From Rhabdaerophilum calidifontis (GTDB lineage: Bacteria > Pseudomonadota > Alphaproteobacteria > Rhizobiales > Beijerinckiaceae): a stretch of 64,000 nt of DNA. Under the pieces are notes generated by a model, which did no database searches, was not told where the DNA came from, and worked only from the letters and a program-made list of their open reading frames with translations. The stretch covers positions 124,001 through 188,000 of the forward strand of contig NZ_VTRS01000005.1 in assembly GCF_008641065.1 (NCBI RefSeq), read 5' to 3'. The position numbers were made by a program, and so were the translations under genes. This document shows positions 48,421 through 56,897 of the stretch, piece after piece. Position 1 is the first letter of the stretch. Each line of letters begins with the position of its first letter.

Positions 48421-49182
48421 TCAATCCGGCAGAAACCCCTCGAACACGATCTGGTCGAGATGCGGGGCGGCGCGGCGCGCTTCCTCCGGCGTGCGGATCG
48501 TCCAGCCCATGACCGGCAGGCCGAGCGCGGCACGGCAGAGATAGGGACCCGCCGAAGGCAAAGCGAGGTGATGCCAGGAGAGGAAATCCGGCCGGCTTTC
48601 GGCGAAATGCAACAGATTGGCAAGGGCGTGCCGGGCCGCGTCGTCGAGATGGGCGTAATCGGGGTAATCGTAGCGGGCCATGCCGACGATGCCGAGCGGC
48701 GTTTCGATCCCCGCAGCCTTGAGCGCCATGATCTGGGCGGGATCGAAGGATTTGAAGACGAGCGGGCCGGCGTAAGCCCGCGCCAGCGCGGCGATGCGGC
48801 CGGCGAGGCGCGTATCGCCGTTGAAGCGGCTCTTGACCTCGACGACAAGCGGAACCCGCCCGGCGACAAGATCGAACAGCCCGGCGAGCGTGCCGATCCG
48901 GTCCGGCCCCTCCGCCAGGGGGATACCGGCGAGCGCGGCGGCGTCGCGGGCATCGAGCGGCCCGGTTTCGCCGGTCAGCCGGTCGAGGGTGAAATCGTGG
49001 AAGACCATCGCCTCGCCGTCGCGGCTCGCCTGGACGTCGCATTCGATGCCGTAGCCGGCCGCGACTGCCGCCCGGAAGGCCGAGGCGGAATTCTCGATCC
49101 GCCCGGCGGCGCGCGCATGCAGCCCGCGATGCGCGATCGGCCGGGCGAGGAAGCCGGGCGGGAGCGGCCGGGGCGGGGTCAT
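48421..49182 (-). CDS. Glycerophosphodiester phosphodiesterase family protein
   Basis: The 253-residue product is a GDPD TIM barrel: ARPIAHRGLHARAAGRIENS gives the catalytic His-Arg and the metal-binding Glu, GIECDVQASRDGEAMVFHDFTLDRLTG gives the acidic pair and second His, and VPLVVEVKSRFNG the later Glu-Lys. It releases alcohols from glycerophosphodiesters, helping phospholipid turnover. No signal peptide, so cytoplasmic (UgpQ-like). Its start overlaps the RidA-like stop (ATGA), so the pair is co-translated. Confidence 0.92.
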   Translation of the reverse strand: MTPPRPLPPGFLARPIAHRGLHARAAGRIENSASAFRAAVAAGYGIECDVQASRDGEAMVFHDFTLDRLTGETGPLDARDAAALAGIPLAEGPDRIGTLAGLFDLVAGRVPLVVEVKSRFNGDTRLAGRIAALARAYAGPLVFKSFDPAQIMALKAAGIETPLGIVGMARYDYPDYAHLDDAARHALANLLHFAESRPDFLSWHHLALPSAGPYLCRAALGLPVMGWTIRTPEEARRAAPHLDQIVFEGFLPD

Positions 49183-49655
49183 CCGGCGATCTCGAACAGG
49201 CCGTCGACCTCGACCGCGCAATCGAGCGGCAGCACGGGGACGCCGATCGTGGTCCGGGCATGGCGGCCCGCATCCCCCATGGCGGCGACCATCAGGTCCG
49301 AGGCGCCGTTCATCACCTGCGGCAGGGCGGTGAAATCCGGCGTCGCGGCGATGAATCCGCCAAGCCGCAGGCAGGATTTCAGCCGGGTGAGATCGCCGCC
49401 GAGCGCGGCGCGCGCCTGGGCGAGCAGGTTGATCGCACAGAATTTCGCGGCCTCCGCCCCGTCCTCCGGCGAAACCGCGCCGCCGAGCTTGCCCTTGTGG
49501 CGCGGCGCCAGCGCGCCGTCCGGCCCGATGCAGATCTGGCCGGAGAGAACCAGCAGGGTGCCGCTGATGCGATAGGGCACGTAATTGGCGACCGGCGCGA
49601 CGGGCACCGGCAGCGAGAGGCCGAGTTCGGCGAGGCGGGTTTCGATCGGGGACAT
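49179..49655 (-). CDS. RidA-like protein, long subfamily
   Basis: The 158-residue product is a YjgF/RidA fold of the longer subfamily. YRISGTLLVLSGQICIGPDG, FCAINLLAQARAALGGDL-RLKSCLRLGGFI and GRHARTTIGVPVLPLDCAVEVDGLFEI follow the family order; the Arg in ARTTIGV matches the RidA active-site Arg. It overlaps the GDPD start. The pairing of a RidA-like protein with a GDPD is seen in many alphaproteobacteria; its meaning is unknown. Confidence 0.88.
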   Translation of the reverse strand: MSPIETRLAELGLSLPVPVAPVANYVPYRISGTLLVLSGQICIGPDGALAPRHKGKLGGAVSPEDGAEAAKFCAINLLAQARAALGGDLTRLKSCLRLGGFIAATPDFTALPQVMNGASDLMVAAMGDAGRHARTTIGVPVLPLDCAVEVDGLFEIAG

Positions 49656-49869
49656 CGGGACTTTCCTCGAAGGACGCCGCGCGGGCGGGCGCGGCCGGAC
49701 GCGGAAGCTCTAGCAGAAAAAGCGGCGCGCGAAATGGCGGCCGGTGCCGGAATTTCGCCATCTCGCAGCGCTTGATGAAGGCGCCCTGAGAATCCATCGA
49801 TGATGGGGCAACCCAACGATTCGTCCGCCGCCAGATCCGATGCGGCCTCTTCCGACAGGATAGCGCCCC

Positions 49870-50748
49870 ATGTCCCACCACTCCGCCTCGCTCCCGCCCC
49901 GTTCCGCCGCTCCGGCCGGCGCGGCGCTCGCTGTGCTGCTCGGCATCGCGCCGGCGGCAGCGGCGCCGGCCTCGGGCGCGGCCGCGACCGCGATCGTGCT
50001 CCAGCCGCACCGCATCGCCTATGAGGTTTCGCTCGGCCCCCGGCGCGGCCCCGGCGGCTTCAGCGGTGCGCGGGGGCTGATCGCGCTCGAATTCACCGGC
50101 AATGCCTGCGACGGCTACGCCACCAATTTCCGGCAGGCGACCGAACTCGAGGATGCCGACGGCCAGCCGCGCCGGCTCGATTTCTCGGTCAATCTCTGGG
50201 AGGAGGGCAGGGGCCAGCGCTTCCGCTTCACCGTGCTCAACAAGGTCAACGGCCAGACGACGCGCGATGGCGACGGCGAGGCGCGGCGGAGCGCTGACGG
50301 CTCGATCGCGGTGGCGATGAAGCGGCCGCCGGGCCGGAAGGGCGATTTCGACGGCGCGGTTCTGTTCCCCTCCGCGATGATGATCGGCCTCATCGAGGCT
50401 GCCCAGCGCGGCGAGCGGCGTTACGATGCCCGGCTCTTCGACGGTTCCGAAGGCGGCGAGAAGATCTACGAGACCTCGGCGACGATCGGCGCGCGGCTCG
50501 AGGGCGCGCGCAACGAGCGGCTCGAACCGGCGATGCGGGTCGCGGCGCTCGAATCCGTTCCGCGCTGGCCGGTGGTCACGGCCTATTACGAATCGACGCC
50601 GGGCGACCGTGTGCCGGTCTACACGATGCGCGCGGTGACCTTCGCCAACGGCGTCGTCAGCGATCTGGTGTTCGATTTTCCCGATTTCAGCCTGATGGCG
50701 AAGGCGGTGCGCTACGAGGCGCTGCCGGTCGAGAGCTGCCGCAGATAA
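49870..50748 (+). CDS. eipB: EipB family periplasmic envelope-integrity protein (DUF1849)
   Basis: EipB is a secreted beta-spiral protein needed for envelope stability, first described in Brucella. The 292-residue product has a signal peptide, then IALEFTGNACDGYATNFRQATEL, LDFSVNLWEEGRGQRFRFTV and RLFDGSEGGEKIYET, the family signature order. Cys80 (GNACDGY) and Cys290 (ESCRR) match the conserved disulfide cysteines that link the ends. The 214 bases upstream hold the divergent RidA/GDPD promoter region and no other gene. Confidence 0.92.
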   Translation: MSHHSASLPPRSAAPAGAALAVLLGIAPAAAAPASGAAATAIVLQPHRIAYEVSLGPRRGPGGFSGARGLIALEFTGNACDGYATNFRQATELEDADGQPRRLDFSVNLWEEGRGQRFRFTVLNKVNGQTTRDGDGEARRSADGSIAVAMKRPPGRKGDFDGAVLFPSAMMIGLIEAAQRGERRYDARLFDGSEGGEKIYETSATIGARLEGARNERLEPAMRVAALESVPRWPVVTAYYESTPGDRVPVYTMRAVTFANGVVSDLVFDFPDFSLMAKAVRYEALPVESCRR

Positions 50749-50758
50749 CCGGGGCGGC

Positions 50759-51043
50759 TCAGATCTCCGCCCCGTGCCCGGCGAGGCGGTCGCGCGCGGC
50801 GAGAACCCGCTCCGGCGCGACTTGCCGGTTCGCGGCGAAGGCGAGCAGCAACGCCTCGTCCTGCGCGAGATGATCGAGCACCGCGGCAAAAAAGCCCGGT
50901 GCGCGGGCCGCCTCGCGCAGCGTCTCCGGCGCGATCCCCGTCAGCGCGAGAAAGCGGCCGAGGCGCTCGACATCCTCGGCGAGAAAGCCGAGCGCATCGA
51001 TCGCCAGCAATTCGGGATCGATGCCCCTGTCGTCGCGGATCAT
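50759..51043 (-). CDS. DUF3572 family protein
   Basis: The 94-residue helical product has ELLAIDALGFLAEDVERLGRFLALTGIAPETLREAA and the second repeat AAVLDHLAQDEALLLAFAAN, the usual DUF3572 layout; function unknown. The frame extends to 51085, but ATG 51043 gives the family start (MIRDDRGIDPELL). It is divergent from divK, an arrangement repeated in other Hyphomicrobiales. Confidence 0.88.
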   Translation of the reverse strand: MIRDDRGIDPELLAIDALGFLAEDVERLGRFLALTGIAPETLREAARAPGFFAAVLDHLAQDEALLLAFAANRQVAPERVLAARDRLAGHGAEI

Positions 51044-51246
51044 GCCGGCCTCCCTGTCTTCCCCGTATTTCTTCCGCCGCAGCAAGCCTCTTTAAACCAT
51101 CTTCCGCGATGCGCGATCCGCGGGCTTGCGGAGGCCCGGTCACTTAGACGATTCCTTCAACCTTCGCAGGCTAGCGTCGGGACGGATGCAGGCGGCCCCG
51201 GGGGGCGTCTGCCATTCTGGCGTGGTGGGAGCCGGCGACCGCAGCG

Positions 51247-51612
51247 ATGGCAAAGACCGTTCTGATTGTCGAGGATAACGAGCTCAACATGAAGCTCTTC
51301 AACGATCTCCTCGAAGCGCATGGCTACGAGACGCTCAAGGCCAGGACGGGCCTCGAGGGCTTCGATCTTGCGCGGACCAGGAAGCCGGATCTCGTCCTGA
51401 TGGACATCCAGCTGCCTGAGGTCTCCGGCATCGACATCATCAAGCTTCTCAAGGAGGACGAGGAGCTGAAGGGTATTCCCGTCATCGCCATCACCGCCTT
51501 CGCCATGAAGGGGGACGAGGAGAGGATCCGGGAATCGGGCTGCGAAGGCTATCTTTCCAAGCCGATCTCGGTTTCGAAGTTCATCGAGACCGTGCGCGGC
51601 TTCGTTGCCTAG
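51247..51612 (+). CDS. divK: Single-domain response regulator DivK
   Basis: DivK is a polar cell-cycle regulator phosphorylated by DivJ and dephosphorylated by PleC. The 121-residue receiver has [21 protein letters not shown] (acidic pocket), phosphoacceptor Asp53 in [12 protein letters not shown], and the conserved Thr and Lys in [10 protein letters not shown] and YLSKPIS. Length and sequence are very close to the canonical protein, and pleD follows after 42 bases as in Caulobacter. Confidence 0.97.
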   Translation: MAKTVLIVEDNELNMKLFNDLLEAHGYETLKARTGLEGFDLARTRKPDLVLMDIQLPEVSGIDIIKLLKEDEELKGIPVIAITAFAMKGDEERIRESGCEGYLSKPISVSKFIETVRGFVA

Positions 51613-51654
51613 CCATTCCGGCAAGGCGGAAGATGTGGGCAGGGTGGACCAGAA

Positions 51655-53022
<1,368 letters not shown>

Positions 53023-53228
53023 GGCGCGCCATCACGCCGCAGATGCAACGCTTGTTTCGGTGACGGGCGCGACCTTTCGGCCTTGCGGCGCCGAACGAGA
53101 CTCGGATAGCCTCTTGTTTCAATCGAACGCGCGCGCCGCCTACCACCTCTTTGGGAAAGGCCGCCCGCATCGCAGCCATTCCTCGCGGGATGCTCAGGTC
53201 CGCCGCATCTCCTGGGTCCCACGGGGTC

Positions 53229-53297
53229 GGCCGGTTCGGAACCGGAGGGAGTGCCTCCTCGCCTCCGGTTCCGGGCCGGCCACTTTCTGGCCGGCGA
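53229..53297 (+). repeat. Alternative hairpins in the pleD-rpmG gap
   Basis: The 459-base convergent gap 53023-53481 has no gene. A 20-base arm at 53229-53248 pairs with 53262-53281 with only two G-T wobbles, around a 13-base loop. The end of that second arm, GCCGGCCA (53275-53282), can instead pair perfectly with TGGCCGGC (53288-53295) around CTTTC, so the two hairpins exclude each other. No long T-run follows. It may end or stabilise pleD RNA, or belong to a dispersed repeat family. Confidence 0.65.
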
Positions 53298-53370
53298 GCC
53301 CTCGCGGGGATCAGTCCAAGACCAGGATTCTCCTGATGGGGCACGAGCGGATGAGGGGGCTCGCGGCATG

Positions 53371-53392
53371 AAAAAGGCGCCCGCAGGCGCCC
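53371..53392 (-). terminator. rpmG terminator
   Basis: On the minus strand GGCGCC pairs with GGCGCC around a TGCG loop, followed by five T residues (53375-53371). It lies about 90 bases beyond the rpmG stop. Confidence 0.75.
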
Positions 53393-53481
53393 ATTCCGGC
53401 ATGTCGATGCTTGCAGATCAGGGGTTGTGGATCAGCAGCGGGTTGGCTGCCGGCCGGAGCACAAGCGAGTTTGATCCTGGC

Positions 53482-53649
53482 TTACTTGATCTTGGCTTCC
53501 TTGAACTCGACATGCTTCTTCGCAATCGGATCGTATTTCTTGAACGCGAGCTTCTCTGTCGAGGTGCGGGCATTCTTCTTGGTCACGTAGAAATAGCCGG
53601 TATCGGCCGTCGAGACGAGCTTGATCTTGATCGTGTTGGCCTTGGCCAT
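53482..53649 (-). CDS. rpmG: 50S ribosomal protein L33
   Basis: The 55-residue product reads [20 protein letters not shown] and then [20 protein letters not shown], the standard L33 sequence, ending in EFKEAKIK. It is the form without the CxxC zinc pairs, common in proteobacteria. GGAGGTTCCC lies immediately before the ATG. It follows the MFS gene on the same strand and ends in its own terminator. Its position near pleD is conserved in the order. Confidence 0.96.
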   Translation of the reverse strand: MAKANTIKIKLVSTADTGYFYVTKKNARTSTEKLAFKKYDPIAKKHVEFKEAKIK

Positions 53650-53763
53650 GGGAACCTCCGGCGCGACCTGGCGCCGCCGCGCGGCCGGCCTGTCGCATGA
53701 AACAGAGCGCCGGACGAAAACGCCCGGCGCGAGGGGCCCGTATCGCGGATCGGGCCGGCGAAG

Positions 53764-54942
53764 TCAAGCCTTTCCGTCCCGCGCCGCACGGCGCGGTGAA
53801 AGGCGCAGCACCACGATTCCCGCATAGCCGGCGAGCAGCGCCACGAGGATCGCCGGCAGGCCATAGGCGCCGCCGGCATCCATCCCAAGCCCGATCAGCG
53901 GCGGGCCGAGCATCAGCCCCAGCGAATAGAGCAGCACGAAGGCGGCGTTGGCCGAGGCGAGATCGGCATCCGAGAACCGCGAACCGAGATGCGCGAGCCC
54001 CACCGTGTAGAGCGCGCCCGAAATGCCGCCGAACACGAGGAGCAGCGCCGCGAAGGGCCAGAAGGCCGGCTGCGCCAGGGGCAGCGCCGCCGCGAAGCCC
54101 GCCGAGAGCAGCGCCAGGGCGAGCAGCATGGTGCGGCGGTCAAGCCGGTCTGACAGCAGGCCGAGCGGGAGCTGGAACAGCACATTGCCGAGCGTGAAGG
54201 CGCTGAGCAGCAGCGCCGCCTCGTGCTCGCTGAATCCAACCCGGACATTGTGCACCGGCAGTTGCACGAAGAGCCCGGTCTCGACCGCGCCGAACACGAA
54301 GGCGGCGAGCGTCGCCGCCGGCGCGGCGCGGATGAAGCGCGTAAACCCCGCCGCGGGCGCACGCTCGAGGCCGGGGGCCGCGCCGCCGGCGATCGCGAGC
54401 GGCGCGAGCCCAAGCAGGATGATCGCTGCCGTGACGAGAAAGGGCAGCGCGCCGGCGGTGCCGATCAGCGCCAGCACCGCCGGCCCGGCGGCGAAGCCGA
54501 GATAGAGCGTCGTCGCGTAGAGCCCCATCACCAGCCCGCGCCGGGCGGGATCCGCGGCGGCGTTGATCCAGAATTCGGAGAGCGTGAAGATCACGCCGAT
54601 CGCCGCGCCGAGCGCGAAGCGCAGGGCGCTCCAGGCCAAGAGGTTCGGTACGGCCGGGAAGGCGGCGAGGGTGAGCGCGGTTGCAAGCAGCGCCGCCGTG
54701 AGCATCGCGCGGATGCCGAAGCGGCGCGCGAGCCCCGGAACCAGGGGCACCATCAGCACGGTTCCGAACCCCGCCAGCGTCGCCGTCAGCCCGGACACCG
54801 TGCTGGACACGCCCCAGCGCTCGATTTCCAGCGAGACCAGCGGCCCGGAGGTCGCGAGCGCGAGGCCGACCAGCGTGACGAGCGCGATCGCGGCGGCGAT
54901 CACGCGCGTGCCGCCGCCGGCGGTGGAGGGGGGCGCGGGCAT
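53764..54942 (-). CDS. MFS transporter (YcaD-like)
   Basis: The 392-residue product has about twelve hydrophobic segments in two halves. The first half has a GLARRFGIRAM loop (motif A-like) and RFALGAAIGVIFTLSEFWINAAA; the second has GLLSDRLDRRTMLLALAL. The EFWIN segment and overall look are those of the YcaD/MFS group often found beside rpmG in this order. Substrate unknown. It is divergent from the exported protein gene at 55003. Confidence 0.87.
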   Translation of the reverse strand: MPAPPSTAGGGTRVIAAAIALVTLVGLALATSGPLVSLEIERWGVSSTVSGLTATLAGFGTVLMVPLVPGLARRFGIRAMLTAALLATALTLAAFPAVPNLLAWSALRFALGAAIGVIFTLSEFWINAAADPARRGLVMGLYATTLYLGFAAGPAVLALIGTAGALPFLVTAAIILLGLAPLAIAGGAAPGLERAPAAGFTRFIRAAPAATLAAFVFGAVETGLFVQLPVHNVRVGFSEHEAALLLSAFTLGNVLFQLPLGLLSDRLDRRTMLLALALLSAGFAAALPLAQPAFWPFAALLLVFGGISGALYTVGLAHLGSRFSDADLASANAAFVLLYSLGLMLGPPLIGLGMDAGGAYGLPAILVALLAGYAGIVVLRLSPRRAARDGKA

Positions 54943-55002
54943 GCGTTCGGGCTTTCGGGCGTGCTAGCATAGCGGACCGATTCGGCTCGATCCGGGATTG
55001 CG

Positions 55003-55581
55003 ATGAGCGAACATCTAGCGCGGCGCGCCGGCGCCGTCATCCCGCCGGCCCTGCTGCTGGCCGCTTTCCTCTCCGCCATGGCGGCCGGAGCACAGGAGTC
55101 GGGGCGGTTCCTGTTCGGAACGCGCGATTTCGAGATGGATTGGCGCGCCGAGGCCGGGGGGCGGCCGATGCGGCTGCGCTTCCTCGGCGCGCGGCGCCTC
55201 CTGCGCATGGAGCCGCTCGACGGGTCCGATCAGGTGATGCTGCGCGATCTCGCGACCGGGGCGGTGCATGTGCTGATCGGCGAGGGCCGGAGCGGGGTCC
55301 ATGCCGGCCGCGCGCCGCCGCTCGGGTCGTTCCGCCCCGACGGGATCGGCGAGATCCGGACGATCGCCGGCGAGGCCTGCCGCGAGATGCGGGCCGGGCC
55401 GGAGCGCTTCTGCCTGACCGATGACGGGATTCCGCTCGAAATGGCCAATGCACGCGAGCATTACGTGGCCGAGCGCCTGTTGCGCCGGGCGCAGGCGCCG
55501 GCGCTGTTCGAGGTGCCGAAAGAGCCGAAGCCGAAGCCCATTCCCGGCCTGCCGGGGCTGGAGCCGAAGTCCGGCCCCTAG
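55003..55581 (+). CDS. Uncharacterised exported protein
   Basis: The 192-residue product has a signal peptide (VIPPALLLAAFLSAMAAGAQ). The mature part contains GEACREMRAGPERFCLTDDGIPLEM, a two-Cys stretch that recalls DUF4412-type periplasmic proteins, and ends with a Lys/Pro-rich tail. A catalytic site is not evident. The family link is tentative. It is divergent from the MFS gene and convergent with the NUDIX gene. Confidence 0.7.
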   Translation: MSEHLARRAGAVIPPALLLAAFLSAMAAGAQESGRFLFGTRDFEMDWRAEAGGRPMRLRFLGARRLLRMEPLDGSDQVMLRDLATGAVHVLIGEGRSGVHAGRAPPLGSFRPDGIGEIRTIAGEACREMRAGPERFCLTDDGIPLEMANAREHYVAERLLRRAQAPALFEVPKEPKPKPIPGLPGLEPKSGP

Positions 55582-55602
55582 CTCTGGCGCCGGGGGAGCG
55601 GG

Positions 55603-56409
55603 TTAGCGCGCCTCCGGCGTGATCCATTCGCGGCGGAAGACGCGGTTCTTCTCGAAATAGAACGGCACCGGCCGCGGCGCCTCGATCGGCCCCTGACGCA
55701 AGGCGGCATCGAGATCGGCGAGCACGACGCGCGTGATCGCGGGGAGCGGCAGGGCGGCGGTTTCGGCGAGGCTCAGCCAGGCGAGTTCGACCAGTTCCGA
55801 ATCCGGCCCCACCACGCCCTCGATCCGGTGGGCGATGCGGGCGGCGTCGACCACGAAGAACCGCGTGTCGAAGCGCTTCGGCCGGCGCGGCGGCGTGATC
55901 GCGCGCGCGAGATAGGCGAGGCCCGAGAGATCCGGCACATGGCCTGTGCCGAGAAAATCGCGCCAGGGATCTTCCTTGCGGTCTTGCTTGTTGCCCGTGG
56001 GACGGGGCGGAAACGGACTGGCGGCGGGGCGGCCGATCACGATTCCCGTCTCCTCGAAGGTTTCGCGCAGCGCGGCGAGGGCAAGACGGCGACCGCGCGC
56101 GGCGCTCGGCCGCCCGCAGCGCGCGGCGAGCCCGGCCGCCACCGCCGGCGGCAATTCGCCAGCCACGGGCAGGCGCGAATCGCCCGCCTCGCTCCGGCCG
56201 CCCGGAAAGACGAAGCGGTCGGGCATGAATTTCAGCGCCGGGTGGCGGCGCCCCATCAGCACGCGCGGCACGGGGCCGGATCGGTCGAGGATGACGAGGG
56301 TCGCGGCATCCACCGGCCGGACATTCGGCCAGGAACGGTCGCGCGCCTCGCCCGTCAGGCGCGCGAGGCGCTCCTCCTCGGCGAGGCGCGCTCCGGCGGA
56401 ATCGGTCAT
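55603..56409 (-). CDS. NUDIX hydrolase
   Basis: The 268-residue product has the core Nudix residues RETFEETGI in ALAALRETFEETGIVIG. The front part of the Nudix box (PDRFVFPGGRSEAGD) is separated by an insertion of about 35 residues, as in NUDT19-like enzymes that act on CoA derivatives. Its start overlaps the DUF983 stop (ATGA). It is the last gene of the topA-lrgAB-rnr-DUF983 run. Substrate unknown. Confidence 0.88.
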   Translation of the reverse strand: MTDSAGARLAEEERLARLTGEARDRSWPNVRPVDAATLVILDRSGPVPRVLMGRRHPALKFMPDRFVFPGGRSEAGDSRLPVAGELPPAVAAGLAARCGRPSAARGRRLALAALRETFEETGIVIGRPAASPFPPRPTGNKQDRKEDPWRDFLGTGHVPDLSGLAYLARAITPPRRPKRFDTRFFVVDAARIAHRIEGVVGPDSELVELAWLSLAETAALPLPAITRVVLADLDAALRQGPIEAPRPVPFYFEKNRVFRREWITPEAR

Positions 56410-56897
56410 CGCGCCGCCGGCCTCGACGGGATGTCGTGGATATCGCCGGCCGGGTCGAAGCCATGCATCCGATGCGCCCATTGATAGGCGATCAGCGCGC
56501 CCTTGACCGGCTGTATCAGCAGCAGCGCCAGCAGCACGGTCAGCGCCGGCCACAGCGCCATGTGCCACCAGAGCGGCCATTCCGCGCCCTGCTCGACGGC
56601 GAGGTTGAGCGGAACGATGATATGGCCGACGATCATGATCGTCACATAGGGCGGCATGTCGTCGGCGCGGTGGCCGTCGAGCGGCTCGCCGCAATCCCGG
56701 CAGGCGGGCTCGACCTTCAGGAAGCGGCCGAACATCCGCCCCGTGCCGCAACGGGGGCAGCGGCATCGGAAGCCGCGCGCCATCGCCTGTTTCCAGTCGC
56801 GCGCCGGCAGGGCGGGCGCGGCTGCGCCATCTTTCCACGCGGTGTTGGTCCAATTGTCCATCGTGATGTCCGGCCTCCTGTTCTCGACCGGCCTCAT
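56406..56897 (-). CDS. DUF983 membrane protein with zinc-ribbon
   Basis: The 163-residue product has FRCRCPRCGTGRMFGRFLKV and ACRDCGEPL, two CxxC pairs that would bind zinc, then two hydrophobic helices (YVTIMIVGHIIVPLNLAV; LWPALTVLLALLLIQPVKG). This is the DUF983 layout; function unknown. ATG 56897 overlaps the rnr stop (ATGA), which fixes the start. The gene overlaps the NUDIX start in the same way. Confidence 0.9.
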   Translation of the reverse strand: MRPVENRRPDITMDNWTNTAWKDGAAAPALPARDWKQAMARGFRCRCPRCGTGRMFGRFLKVEPACRDCGEPLDGHRADDMPPYVTIMIVGHIIVPLNLAVEQGAEWPLWWHMALWPALTVLLALLLIQPVKGALIAYQWAHRMHGFDPAGDIHDIPSRPAAR

